Of a stretch of 64,000 nt of DNA, positions 9,231-18,452 are shown piece by piece. Source of the DNA: an uncultured Gemmatimonadota bacterium (GTDB taxonomy: Bacteria; Gemmatimonadota; Gemmatimonadetes; Gemmatimonadales; Gemmatimonadaceae); the NCBI GenBank assembly GCA_903882745.1, contig CAIRYG010000010.1, forward strand, positions 1 to 64,000. Direction: 5' to 3'. Under the pieces are notes generated by a model. That model had not been told where the DNA came from. It saw only the letters and a list, made by a program, of their open reading frames with translations, and ran no database searches. Each line of letters starts with the position of its first letter. The stretch's first letter is position 1. The translations under genes were made by a program, and so were the position numbers.

Positions 9231-10147
9231 CGGCGCCCCAGCCCGAGCGGGCCGATTGATCCACCAGCGAGTGACCGCTGCCGGAGATAATCACGAAGAA
9301 TGATTTCTGGCGGCTGCTCGGTGGGGAGCAGTACGTGATCGATGCCGGCGCTCGCCGCTGACTGGCGCGTCCGCTCGACAAATGCCGCGACCGATTGCGC
9401 GTACTCTGCACTGATCGCCTGCACATCGGCCATGCGGCGCTCGCCCGTCTCCAGATCCTCAAACTCGACCGCAGCCTTTCCCGCAAGCGAGCGCTCCTCC
9501 GCGCTCAGCACCTGCATGGCAATCACATCGTGGCCGTGCTGCGCGATATGCCGCAGCTCGCGCTGCACCCCTTCTTCGTTGTCGTAGAAGTCCGAAAGCA
9601 CAATCATCAAGCCCCGGCGCTGCAGCAGTTGCGCGCCGAGTGACATCGCCCGGGCACCATCCCAACGGCCGTCCGCCTTCACGCCATCAAGCTGCGCGAT
9701 CAGTGCGCGAAGATGCGGACGTCCCCCACGCGCCTTGAGCATCACACCGCTTTGCGCGGCGGTGGTCATCAACCCAACCGCGTGCCCCTGTGTGATGGCG
9801 AGGTGTGCTAACGCCGCCGCGACGATTGCCGCGTAGCGCAGTTTGCTGGGCTGCGCGCTGTTGTTCGGGAATCCCATCGACGCACTGGTGTCGATGACCA
9901 GCATGATCGACACGTTGGTCGTCTCACGAAACTGTCGACTGTACAAGCGATCACTCCGACCGAAGAGCTTCCAGTCGAGATGCTTGAGGTCGTCGCCAGC
10001 CCTGTAGGGGCGGTGCTGACGGAACTCCGTGCTAAACCCGTGGAATGGGCTCCGGTGTCCCCCGGTGCGCAGCCCCTCGACAATCAGCCGCGCCGACAAC
10101 TCGAGGTCGTCGATCGCCGCCACCACCGCCGGGGAGAGCGACGACAT
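9227..10147 (-). CDS. DUF58 domain protein
   Basis: 306 residues from the ATG at 10147 (MSSLSPAVVAAIDDLELSAR); a longer frame to 10378 lies inside moxR and is rejected. The DUF58 signature YRAGDDLKHLDWKLFGRSD is present, followed by a VWA-like strand with a metal-site motif DTSAS. DUF58 proteins are the usual partners of MoxR AAA+ ATPases, probably acting as substrate adaptors. The gap to moxR is only 8 bases. Confidence 0.88.
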   Translation of the reverse strand: MSSLSPAVVAAIDDLELSARLIVEGLRTGGHRSPFHGFSTEFRQHRPYRAGDDLKHLDWKLFGRSDRLYSRQFRETTNVSIMLVIDTSASMGFPNNSAQPSKLRYAAIVAAALAHLAITQGHAVGLMTTAAQSGVMLKARGGRPHLRALIAQLDGVKADGRWDGARAMSLGAQLLQRRGLMIVLSDFYDNEEGVQRELRHIAQHGHDVIAMQVLSAEERSLAGKAAVEFEDLETGERRMADVQAISAEYAQSVAAFVERTRQSAASAGIDHVLLPTEQPPEIILRDYLRQRSLAGGSIGPLGLGRR

Positions 10148-10155
10148 TCCTGTGC

Positions 10156-11166
10156 TCAGGGCCGGACAGCGCCAAGCAGCTTGTCGATCACGTCGTCGCT
10201 GGAGACGCCGTCCGCTTCGGCGCGGAAGTTCACGAGAATGCGATGACGCAGCACGGGATGCGCGACGCGTGTCACGTCGTCCAACGAGGGAACCGGACGT
10301 CCATCGAGCAACGCGGCGGCCTTGGCGCCCAGGAGCAGCGCCTGCCCAGCGCGCGGCCCTGCCCCCCATCGGATCCAATCGCGAATAAAACTCGGCGCCG
10401 TCGATTCCGCGGGCCGCGTTGCGCGAATCAGTCGCAGCGCATAATCCACGACGTTCTCGGCGGCCGGCAATGACCGAACCAGCGCCTGCGCCTGCTCGAG
10501 CTCCTGACCGGTCGCGACGGGCTGCACCACCGCACCGGGCCCACGCGTGGTTTCCGCGAGGATGCGCCGTTCATCGTCGGCGGCTGGGTAGTCCATGACC
10601 ACGTTGAACATGAAGCGATCCAGCTGTGCTTCGGGAAGCGGGTACGTGCCTTCCTGTTCAATCGGATTCTCGGTCGCCAGCACGAAGAGCGGGCGATCCA
10701 ACGCGTGGCGCACGCCGCCGACCGTGACCTGGAACTCTTGCATGGCTTCGAGGAGGGCGGCCTGCGTGCGCGGCGGCGTGCGGTTGATCTCGTCCGCGAG
10801 AATGATGTTCGCGAAGACTGGCCCGGGGATAAAGCGCACATGCCGTTTTCCCGCGATCGCGTCGTCCTCAATCACTTCGGTACCCAGGATATCCGACGGC
10901 ATCAAATCCGGCGTAAACTGGATCCGGCTGAACTTGAGGTGCACGGCGTCGGCGAGGGTCTTAATCAGGAGCGTTTTCGCGAGCCCGGGAACCCCACGCA
11001 GCAGGCAGTGCCCACCGGCGAACAGGCAGGTCATGATCTCGCGCCGAATCTGCGCCTGACCAATGACGACCTTGCCGATTTCGTCGTCCAGGCGTCGGGC
11101 TAGGGCGCCCGCCCCTTCAATGGTTAGCGGGGTCGGTGGGGACACCGCGGAATCGCGAATGCTCAT
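10156..11166 (-). CDS. moxR: MoxR-family AAA+ ATPase
   Basis: 336 residues from the ATG at 11166 (MSIRDSAVSPPTPLTIEG). The Walker A region is GVPGLAKT, Walker B is ILADEINR, and ATENPIEQEGTYPLPEAQLD is the characteristic MoxR sensor region. MoxR ATPases act as chaperones that activate or assemble protein complexes, commonly with VWA/DUF58 partners. It is the first gene of the minus-strand cluster that ends with tldD. The 114-base gap to the divergent DUF2177 gene must hold its promoter, but no strong -35/-10 pair is obvious. An in-frame extension to 11493 is not MoxR-like. Confidence 0.93.
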   Translation of the reverse strand: MSIRDSAVSPPTPLTIEGAGALARRLDDEIGKVVIGQAQIRREIMTCLFAGGHCLLRGVPGLAKTLLIKTLADAVHLKFSRIQFTPDLMPSDILGTEVIEDDAIAGKRHVRFIPGPVFANIILADEINRTPPRTQAALLEAMQEFQVTVGGVRHALDRPLFVLATENPIEQEGTYPLPEAQLDRFMFNVVMDYPAADDERRILAETTRGPGAVVQPVATGQELEQAQALVRSLPAAENVVDYALRLIRATRPAESTAPSFIRDWIRWGAGPRAGQALLLGAKAAALLDGRPVPSLDDVTRVAHPVLRHRILVNFRAEADGVSSDDVIDKLLGAVRP

Positions 11167-11280
11167 AGTCTGGAGTTTACATCGTGGGACGGGGGGCGTC
11201 ACTGGGCTATGCATTCCATCTACGCTGGCCGAGGGCTCCATGTTGCCCAGCGCGAGGTTCCCGGCGAACTTCCCTACACT

Positions 11281-11685
11281 ATGCCGACACTCCTCAAAAC
11301 CTACGCCGCCGCGATCGTCGCCTTCTGTATCCTCGACTTCACCTGGATCGGCTTCGTCGCCAAAGGGCTCTACAACGAGCAGATGGGGCACCTCCTCCGG
11401 CCCGACGTACAATGGGGCGCGGCGGTGCTTTTTTATCTGATTTACGTTGCCGCAATCGTCATCCTCTGCGTCCAGCCTGCCGTCGAGCGTCACTCGGCGC
11501 TCCGAGCGGTCACATTGGGGGCGGTATTCGGACTCGCGGCCTACGCCGCCTTTGACCTTACGAGTCTCGCATTACTGAAGGACTTCCCCGCCAAAATCGC
11601 CTACATCGACTTGGCCTGGGGCACCTGCCTGACCAGCGCCGTCAGCTACGCCGCGTACAAGGCGAGCACCACCTTCGTCGGATAA
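11281..11685 (+). CDS. DUF2177 family membrane protein
   Basis: 134 residues from the ATG at 11281 (MPTLLKTYAAAIVAFCILD). Four hydrophobic segments are visible, and the sequence from the first helix (LDFTWIGFVAKGLYNEQMG) fits the DUF2177 pattern of small bacterial inner-membrane proteins. The biochemical function of the family is not established. It ends 5 bases before the acylase gene, so the two are probably co-transcribed. Confidence 0.85.
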   Translation: MPTLLKTYAAAIVAFCILDFTWIGFVAKGLYNEQMGHLLRPDVQWGAAVLFYLIYVAAIVILCVQPAVERHSALRAVTLGAVFGLAAYAAFDLTSLALLKDFPAKIAYIDLAWGTCLTSAVSYAAYKASTTFVG

Positions 11686-11690
11686 CACGG

Positions 11691-13868
11691 ATGATTTCGA
11701 TTTCGCCGCTCCGCAACCGTTGGTCGCGCTTCGCGAGTATTGCCGCCGTTGCGCTGCTGGCCGTCGGATTTCGCGCATACCGCGGCGCACCTGAGCTCTG
11801 GGACCAAGTCGAGATTTTTCGCACTGAGGCTGGCGTGCCACACATCCGTGCGGAGAACATGCGAGCCGCCGGGTATGCGCTCGCCTGGATCCAGCTGGAG
11901 GACTACGGCGCCAAGACCGCGCTCTCCATTCTGAGTGGCCGTGGCACCCTTGGCGCGGTGTTTGGCCGCGACAGCATTACCTCAGATTTCACCTCGCAAT
12001 TTGCACATGAGCAGGCCGAGAAGCAGTTCTCGCAGCTACAGCCCGCGACACGTGATTTGTATGAAGGCTTTGCCGCTGGGTTGAACCGATATATCACGCT
12101 GCATCCCGCGGACTTCGCGGAGCGTATGCCCGCCGACTTCACGACTGTCGACGTGCTCTCCGCCGATGTCACGGAACCCGCGTGGGGCGTGGCGCGCACC
12201 TTCATTACGAAACTCAACGCACGCCGTGGAACGCGCGGTGCGAGCGGTACGAGCGGGAGCGCCGCCCCGGAAGCGCCCGCTGTAGAGGAGTCGAACGACG
12301 ACGTTGGCTCCAATGCCTGGGCCTTTGCCCCGTCGCGCACGAAGTCTGGGCGCGCCATCCTGCTCCGCAACCCACACCTCGCCTGGTCGGCCGGTTATTA
12401 CGAAGCGCACCTCACGGTGCCCAACGTCATGGATTTCTACGGAGACTTCCGGATCGGGGGCCCATTCGCTGTGATCGGCGGCTTCAACTCCTCGCTCGGC
12501 TGGTCCACCACGAACAACGCACAGACGCTGAGCGAGATTTACGAGTTGCAGGTCGATCCTGCGCATGCCGATCAGTACCTGTGGGACGGTGCCTCGGCGC
12601 CGCTCGAGAAGCGGTCCGTGACTGTGAAATACCGCACCGCGAACGGCACGGCGTCAGAATCGCGCGACTTTAGTTTCTCCCGCGCCGGCCCAGTCATTCA
12701 TCGCACGGCCACCAAGCTTTACGTCGTCAAGACCGCAGGTGAGTGGAGTTACCGCGTTGGGGATCAGTTCATTGGCATGATGCGCGCCCACTCGCTTGAG
12801 GAATGGAAGACCGCGATGCGCGTTCGCGGCCGCCATACGTCGAACTTCACATATGCCGACCGCGCGGGGAACATTCTGTTCCTCTGGAACGCGACGCTCC
12901 CTGCCCTGCCGCACCCCTCAGGTGGTGACAGCATTGCCACACCGGCCAACGGCGTCAAAGACATTTGGTCGCGCTACGTGCCCTTTGACTCGCTTCCGCA
13001 GGTGCTGAATCCGAAGGGGGGCTACGTACACAACGAGAATAGCTCCCCGCACTTTACGAATATCGCCGGGCCAATCGACACCACGAATGCCTATCCAAAC
13101 TTCGAGCGCCCCTCGCTATCGCTTCGGAGTCAGCTTGCCCTTCAGCTGGTCAGTGACACGCAGAAGGTTGACCTCGAGACGGTTATGGCACGCAAGCACA
13201 ACTACCGGATGCTGCTCGCGGATCGCGTGAAGCCGGAGCTGCTTCAGGCCCTCAAAGCGACCCCACCGACTGCAGACGTCGCGGCCGGAGTGGCCTTGCT
13301 CGAGAGCTGGGGCAACGACGTGGCACCAGAGAGTCGCGGCGCGGTGCTCTTTGACATCTGGTGGCAGCATTATGGGCAGGGGCTCACCGAAGCCACGCGC
13401 TACGCCGCCGCCTGGAGTGCCGCAGATCCGTTCAACACGCCGCGCGGACTCGCGAATCCGGCGAAAGCCGTGGAGTCGTTCCGCTGGGCGCTGACCGAAA
13501 CCTCCAAGCGCTACGGGCGCACCGATGTCGCCTGGGGTGATGTCCATCGGGTGCACCGTGGCACGGTCGACGTTCCGGTGGGTGGCTGCGGGAGCGCGTT
13601 GGGCTGCTTCCGCGTCCTCACCTTCGAGAAGGAGGCCGACGGCCGCCTCGCCGCGAACGCCGGCGACGGCTGGGTGCTCGCGGTAGAGTTCACCGACACG
13701 CCGCGTGCGTGGTCCGTGCTGGCGTACGGAGAAAGCAATCGCCCCGACTCGCCGTGGTATTCGGCGCAGGCGGAGCGATTTGCAAAGGGGCAACTGAAGC
13801 GGGTTGCCTTCACACCAGCCGACGTGGAAGCTGGGGCAGTGGTCCGGTATCGACCGGGCGCGCCCTGA
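11691..13868 (+). CDS. Penicillin-acylase family N-terminal nucleophile hydrolase
   Basis: 725 residues. A hydrophobic N-terminal segment (about 14-27) suggests export. The protein follows the family plan: an alpha chain with the motif TEAGVPHIRAEN near residue 45, a low-complexity spacer at about 180-205, then the autocleavage site GSNAW in which Ser207 would become the N-terminal nucleophile of the beta chain. Members hydrolyse amide bonds of beta-lactams, bile salts or acyl-homoserine lactones in the periplasm. The true substrate cannot be inferred here. It follows the DUF2177 gene after 5 bases. Confidence 0.9.
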   Translation: MISISPLRNRWSRFASIAAVALLAVGFRAYRGAPELWDQVEIFRTEAGVPHIRAENMRAAGYALAWIQLEDYGAKTALSILSGRGTLGAVFGRDSITSDFTSQFAHEQAEKQFSQLQPATRDLYEGFAAGLNRYITLHPADFAERMPADFTTVDVLSADVTEPAWGVARTFITKLNARRGTRGASGTSGSAAPEAPAVEESNDDVGSNAWAFAPSRTKSGRAILLRNPHLAWSAGYYEAHLTVPNVMDFYGDFRIGGPFAVIGGFNSSLGWSTTNNAQTLSEIYELQVDPAHADQYLWDGASAPLEKRSVTVKYRTANGTASESRDFSFSRAGPVIHRTATKLYVVKTAGEWSYRVGDQFIGMMRAHSLEEWKTAMRVRGRHTSNFTYADRAGNILFLWNATLPALPHPSGGDSIATPANGVKDIWSRYVPFDSLPQVLNPKGGYVHNENSSPHFTNIAGPIDTTNAYPNFERPSLSLRSQLALQLVSDTQKVDLETVMARKHNYRMLLADRVKPELLQALKATPPTADVAAGVALLESWGNDVAPESRGAVLFDIWWQHYGQGLTEATRYAAAWSAADPFNTPRGLANPAKAVESFRWALTETSKRYGRTDVAWGDVHRVHRGTVDVPVGGCGSALGCFRVLTFEKEADGRLAANAGDGWVLAVEFTDTPRAWSVLAYGESNRPDSPWYSAQAERFAKGQLKRVAFTPADVEAGAVVRYRPGAP

Positions 13869-13874
13869 CCTCGG

Positions 13875-14555
13875 TTACGGGGTGCCGGTGGCGGAGAGCA
13901 CAACTGGCGTGAGGGCGGCCGTGCTCACCGTCGCCGTATTCTGACCGGCCACCGAGCCCAGCGTCCACTTCGCCGTCGCTTCGCCGAGGGCGTTGGTCAG
14001 GATCGTCTGTGGGGTGATCGCGCCGCCCCCTGACGAGACCTGGAATGCCACCGGAACGCCGACCATCGGCAGGTTGCCGGTCCCCGTCACGCGGACCACG
14101 ATGCTGTTCGTGAGAACAACCCCGGCCTTCCCCGTCTGATTGTTGCCCTGCGCCACCGAAATGTCGCTCGGGAGAATCGCCTGGGCACTGATTCGAACCG
14201 GCGTCACCCCAGATGCCGACGCCGTGAGCGTCTGAACCGGCTGTACTGGCCCGAGCGTCCACTTGACCGTGACTTCGCCACGAGTGTCGCTGGTCGCCGA
14301 CGCCGGCGTCACTGACCCACCACCATCGCTCAACACGAAGGTGACGGGAATGTTCGGCATCGCCAAGCCGTTCTTGTCGATGACGCGAATCACGACGGGT
14401 GTCGGCAAGAGCAATCCCGCCTGCACGGACTGCGCGTTACCCTGCACAATCGCGATGGCATCGGGCAGAACGACCTCGGTGGTCGCCTTTTTGCACGCGG
14501 CGGTGGACAGCAGAACGCCGAGCGCGAGCGTGAGGGAGCGAGTGAAGGAATGCAT
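13875..14555 (-). CDS. Putative lipoprotein with two Ig-like domains
   Basis: 226 residues from the ATG at 14555 (MHSFTRSLTLALGVLLSTAA then Cys21). Cys21 follows a hydrophobic segment and STAA, a plausible but imperfect lipobox. The mature part has two similar Ig-like repeats, each with the pattern P-V-x-F/V...GGG...T...GEA/V-T-x-K-W-T-L-G, as in bacterial Big_1/invasin-type domains. Such proteins usually sit on the cell surface and mediate adhesion or scaffold other proteins. It is convergent with the acylase gene (7-base gap) and divergent from the S9 peptidase gene. Confidence 0.7.
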   Translation of the reverse strand: MHSFTRSLTLALGVLLSTAACKKATTEVVLPDAIAIVQGNAQSVQAGLLLPTPVVIRVIDKNGLAMPNIPVTFVLSDGGGSVTPASATSDTRGEVTVKWTLGPVQPVQTLTASASGVTPVRISAQAILPSDISVAQGNNQTGKAGVVLTNSIVVRVTGTGNLPMVGVPVAFQVSSGGGAITPQTILTNALGEATAKWTLGSVAGQNTATVSTAALTPVVLSATGTP

Positions 14556-14714
14556 AATACCTGCATTATCGGCATCCGCGGACCAGACTAAAGTTCCGCG
14601 GTGGCGCCCTCCGGCCCCGAGACGCACATTTCAACACGCCGAGGCACGGAACTGGCGGTCATCGGACCGTCGCGTCCCGCTGCCTACGAGGCTGAACCAC
14701 ACTTCAGAGGACCG

Positions 14715-17045
14715 ATGCTTTTCATCCTTCGTCCCTCGCGCGCACTCGCCGCGCTCCTGCTCATTGCTTCGACGGCCCCGTTCGCGCTGCATGCGCAGCA
14801 GAAAGCCACGGTCGAGCAGTTCCTGAGTCCTGCATCCCCACTCGAGGTCACCGCCGCGCGAAACGCTGAGCGCGTCGCGTGGATGGCCTACGACCGTGGC
14901 ATGCGTAACGTCTACACGGCGGCGGCTCCGGATTTCAAGCCGGTCCGTCTCACCAAGTTCCTCGACGACGACGGCACGGACCTGACCAACGTCGAGCTCT
15001 CCGAAGATGGCAGCGTCGCGATCTTCGTGCGCGGATCGGCGCCGAACCGTCTGGGTTGGGTCGCCAATCCATCGCACGACGCGGCCGGCGCCGAGCGCGC
15101 GATTTGGGCGGTGCGCACCAATGGATCAGGCACAGCCTGGCGCGTGGCCGAGGGGAGCAGCCCGGCACTCTCGCCTGACGGCAAGTATGTCCTCTTTGTG
15201 AAGGACGGCCAAATCTATCGCGGCCGCGTCACCGGACAGGGGCCAAAGACGGCCGTCGATACCGGTGGCATTCCATTCATCAAGGCGTGGGGGAACAACA
15301 GCAACCCGCGTTGGTCGCCCGACGGCTCAAAGATTGCCTTTACGAGCGCGCGCGAGAACCATGCGCTGATTCTCGTATATGACATGAAGACGCGGAAGGT
15401 GAACTACATCGCGCCAAGCGTCGACTGCGACGCGAGCCCGACCTGGTCGCCCGACAGCAAGCGGTTGGCCTTCATCCGGCGTCCAGGGGTGCCGTTCGGA
15501 GCCCAGGCGCAGCAGGGCGGCGGCGGTATCGGCAATCCGCAGGCCCCGATGTACAGCCCGAACGCCGCGGCCGCTCAGCAGGGGCGCGGTGGGCCTGCAG
15601 GAATCGGCGGTGCCAGCGGTTGCGGTGGTGGCGGCTTCGGCGGTGGTGGCGGTGGTGGAGCGCGAGGCGGCCAAGCCGCAGGCACAACGCCTGCAGCGGC
15701 TCCTGCGCGCTCGCCGGGCCTCTACACGGCGACCTTCCGTGGCGGCTACACCCTGTCGTTGATGGTCGCCGATGTTGCGACCGGTGAAGCGAAGGAGTTC
15801 TGGCACACGCAGCCCACTGAGCGCGTCTGGACCGGCATCAACAACGTGCGTTGGGCGGCCGAGCATGTGGTCTTCCAGATGCAGATGCCGAACGACGAGT
15901 GGGATCGGTATTTCAGCATCAAGGTCGACGGTGCCGCCGAGAACCCAATCCCGCTCATCCGCACGGACGGGATGATCGAGGATGCCACGTCGGTGACCTA
16001 CTCCCCTGACGGGAAGACGCTGTATTACTGCACCAACGCGACCGATATCGAGCGCCGCCACATCTGGGCGGTTTCGACGGCGGGTGGCGAAGCGCGCCGC
16101 GTCTCGACTGGCACTGGGATTGAGACGTATCCGGTCGCGATGGGCAATGGGAAGAACCTTGCGGTGATCTATTTCAACGCGGCGCAGCCTGCCTCGATCG
16201 GGATCGTGCCGACCGCGGGCGGTGACCCGAAGATCGTCTTCCCAACGCTGGGCAAGGATTTCCCGAAGGATGCGCATGTGATGCCGCAGACCATCATCAC
16301 GAAGGCTGCGGACGGCCTCGAGATCCACAACACGCTCTTCATGCCGAAGGACATGCGTCAAGGCGAGAAGCGCCCGGCTATGATTTTCGTGCACGGTGGT
16401 CCGCAGCGTCAAATGATGCCGGGATATCACTACTTCCAGTTTTATCACTGGGCGTACGCGTTCAATCAGTGGCTCGCCGACCAGGGCTACATCGTGTTGT
16501 CGATCAACTATCGCAGCGGCGTCGGGTATGGCCGCTCGTTCCGGAACGCGCCAAACGTTGCAGCTCGCGGAAACGCCGAGTACCAGGACGTCCTAGCCGG
16601 CGCGCATTATCTGCAGGCCAATGCCAATGTCGACGCGGCCCGGATTGGTATCTGGGGGCTGAGCTACGGCGGACTGCTCACCTCGCAGGCACTCGCGCGG
16701 AATAGCGACATCTTTGTGGCTGGCGTTGACCTCGCGGGCGTGCACCTCTACGGACCGTCGCTTGATTCGACAAACGTCTCGTACAGCTCCAGCTCCATCT
16801 CGCAGATCGATAAGTGGAAGTCCCCCGTGTTCCTCGTACACGGCGACGACGACCGCAACGTGGACTTCTCGCAGACGGTGGGCTTGGTGCAGCTCCTGCG
16901 CGCGCGTGGCATCTACCACGAACTGGTGGTGGTTCCCGACGACGTGCACGAATCACTTATCCATAAGAACTGGGTCTACACATTCGGCCGCATGGGTGAT
17001 TTCCTCAAGCGTTTCGTGTGGAACAAGGAAGCGCCGCCGAAGTAA
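14715..17045 (+). CDS. Secreted S9 family serine peptidase
   Basis: 776 residues from the ATG at 14715, which is preceded by AGAGGA and encodes a signal peptide (MLFILRPSRALAALLLIAST). Residues about 50-500 form a WD40/TolB-like propeller with repeated SPDG motifs. The C-terminal alpha/beta hydrolase carries the triad: Ser650 in GLSYGG, an Asp near 713 in HGDDDRNV and His745 in PDDVHES. This matches DPP-IV/prolyl-oligopeptidase-type enzymes. Residues about 264-332 are a Gly/Ala/Gln-rich insert within the propeller. The protein is probably a periplasmic or secreted peptidase for peptide use. Confidence 0.93.
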   Translation: MLFILRPSRALAALLLIASTAPFALHAQQKATVEQFLSPASPLEVTAARNAERVAWMAYDRGMRNVYTAAAPDFKPVRLTKFLDDDGTDLTNVELSEDGSVAIFVRGSAPNRLGWVANPSHDAAGAERAIWAVRTNGSGTAWRVAEGSSPALSPDGKYVLFVKDGQIYRGRVTGQGPKTAVDTGGIPFIKAWGNNSNPRWSPDGSKIAFTSARENHALILVYDMKTRKVNYIAPSVDCDASPTWSPDSKRLAFIRRPGVPFGAQAQQGGGGIGNPQAPMYSPNAAAAQQGRGGPAGIGGASGCGGGGFGGGGGGGARGGQAAGTTPAAAPARSPGLYTATFRGGYTLSLMVADVATGEAKEFWHTQPTERVWTGINNVRWAAEHVVFQMQMPNDEWDRYFSIKVDGAAENPIPLIRTDGMIEDATSVTYSPDGKTLYYCTNATDIERRHIWAVSTAGGEARRVSTGTGIETYPVAMGNGKNLAVIYFNAAQPASIGIVPTAGGDPKIVFPTLGKDFPKDAHVMPQTIITKAADGLEIHNTLFMPKDMRQGEKRPAMIFVHGGPQRQMMPGYHYFQFYHWAYAFNQWLADQGYIVLSINYRSGVGYGRSFRNAPNVAARGNAEYQDVLAGAHYLQANANVDAARIGIWGLSYGGLLTSQALARNSDIFVAGVDLAGVHLYGPSLDSTNVSYSSSSISQIDKWKSPVFLVHGDDDRNVDFSQTVGLVQLLRARGIYHELVVVPDDVHESLIHKNWVYTFGRMGDFLKRFVWNKEAPPK

Positions 17046-17058
17046 TCGGGAGCAAAAC

Positions 17059-17093
17059 AAAGGGCCGCCCGCGAATCTCGCGGGCGGCCCTTT
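17059..17093. terminator. Bidirectional intrinsic terminator
   Basis: A perfect 15-bp stem from 17059-17073 pairs with 17079-17093 around a 5-base loop, with an A-run before it and a T-run after it. It lies between the convergent S9 peptidase and argJ genes and can serve both strands. Confidence 0.92.
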
Positions 17094-17110
17094 TGTTGTG
17101 GTGCGTGTGC

Positions 17111-18274
17111 TCAGCTCGAATAATACGACGCGTTCTCCTCGATGTACCCCTTCGTCAGGTCACAGCCCCACGCCTGCGCATACCCCGTGCCAACACCAAG
17201 CGCCACCTCAAGGTCTACCACCTCGGCGGCGAGCGCCGAGCGCACTGTCGCCTCGTCGAACACCATGCGCGCCCCGCCCTTCACCACCGCAAACCCGTTG
17301 ATCCACGCATCCGTCGACGTTGGATGGATCGTGCAGTCCGTGCACTTCCCAACCGCCATCAGAATGCGCCCCACGTTGGGATCCGCACCATGCACCATCG
17401 TCTTGATGAGCGGCGAGTTCACGATCGCCTTGGCAATACGCTTGGCTTCGGCCTGCGTGCTCGCCTGACGGACCGTCACGCGCAGCAGATGCTGTGCCCC
17501 CTCACCGTCGCGCGCCAGAATCTCGGTCATGCGCACGCACCCCGCCGTCAGGACGCGCTCGAACTCGGCCAGGTCCACAGCGCCAGCCAATCCATTCGCC
17601 AGAATCGCGCAGGTGTCCGAGGTGCTGGTATCGGTGTCGACCGACAGCATGTTGAACGAGGCGTCCACCGCGCGGCGCAACATCGCATCCAACACAGCTG
17701 CCTCAATGGCCGCATCGGTAAAGATGTAGGCGAGCATCGTGGCCATGTTCGGCTCGATCATCCCCGAGCCCTTCGCGACCCACGTGATCGTCGCATTCCC
17801 AACGGTGGCTGAGAGCGCCTTCGGATGCGTATCGGTTGTCATGATCCCTTCAGCACCGACCATCGGGTCGTCCTGAAGATCCGCGGTAATACCCACGATA
17901 CCAGCTTCAACTTTCTCAATCTGCAACTGCACGCCGATCACGCCGGTCGAGCTCACCAACACGCGATCGGCCGTCGTGCCGATTTCCGCCGCCGCCGCAG
18001 CACCCATCCGCCGAGCATTCTCCACCCCCTGCGCACCGGTGGCCACATTGCTGCACTTGCTGTTCGCCACGACCGCACGCAACCGGCCGGCGCGAATGGT
18101 CTCGCGTCCCAGAATGATCGGCGCGCCGGGAAAATGGTTCCGCGTGAACACCGCCGCCGCATTCGCCTCAACCTCGCTCACAAAGAGCGTCAGGTCGCGC
18201 GCCGACGGTTTGAGTCCAACGTTACGGCTCGCGCACCGGAAGCCGCGAGGAAAAACAGCAGGAGCGTGAAACAT
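17111..18274 (-). CDS. argJ: ArgJ, glutamate N-acetyltransferase
   Basis: 387 residues, full length for the family. ArgJ transfers acetyl from N-acetylornithine to glutamate in arginine synthesis and is made as a precursor that cleaves itself before a Thr nucleophile. The cleavage site ATML is present, with Thr179 as nucleophile, as is SSTGVIG. The normally conserved NSGNANACTG-type segment reads NSKCSNVATG at 71-80, an unusual variant that keeps the terminal TG. No other arg genes are in the window. The gene ends against a bidirectional terminator. Confidence 0.93.
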   Translation of the reverse strand: MFHAPAVFPRGFRCASRNVGLKPSARDLTLFVSEVEANAAAVFTRNHFPGAPIILGRETIRAGRLRAVVANSKCSNVATGAQGVENARRMGAAAAAEIGTTADRVLVSSTGVIGVQLQIEKVEAGIVGITADLQDDPMVGAEGIMTTDTHPKALSATVGNATITWVAKGSGMIEPNMATMLAYIFTDAAIEAAVLDAMLRRAVDASFNMLSVDTDTSTSDTCAILANGLAGAVDLAEFERVLTAGCVRMTEILARDGEGAQHLLRVTVRQASTQAEAKRIAKAIVNSPLIKTMVHGADPNVGRILMAVGKCTDCTIHPTSTDAWINGFAVVKGGARMVFDEATVRSALAAEVVDLEVALGVGTGYAQAWGCDLTKGYIEENASYYSS

Positions 18275-18394
18275 GGCTGTACGGGGCTAATGCGAAGCGT
18301 GCAATCCGCCACTCAGCAGTGCGCGGGTGAGCGTGAGGAAGATAGTGCCTTTTTCAACAGGGCGCGCCAGGGGTCCGATATATGCACCATATGC

Positions 18395-18430
18395 AAAGCG
18401 GGCCCGCACCAGTCGGTGCGAGCCCGCTTC
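18395..18430 (-). terminator. Terminator-like hairpin after the M14 peptidase gene
   Basis: Arms AAGCGGGC...GCCCGCTT plus an inner GCACC/GGTGC stem flank a 4-base loop about 22 bases after the M14 stop codon. On the minus strand a short T-run follows. It separates the M14 gene from argJ. Confidence 0.7.
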
Positions 18431-18452
18431 TTCACGCCATTTCACAAACGGA

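Noticed and set aside
11167-11493. N-terminal extension of moxR
   Set aside because: The extra residues are unlike MoxR and would overlap the start of the divergent DUF2177 gene.
15327-16448. 373-codon minus-strand frame opposite the S9 peptidase gene
   Set aside because: Antisense shadow of a gene with a complete catalytic triad.
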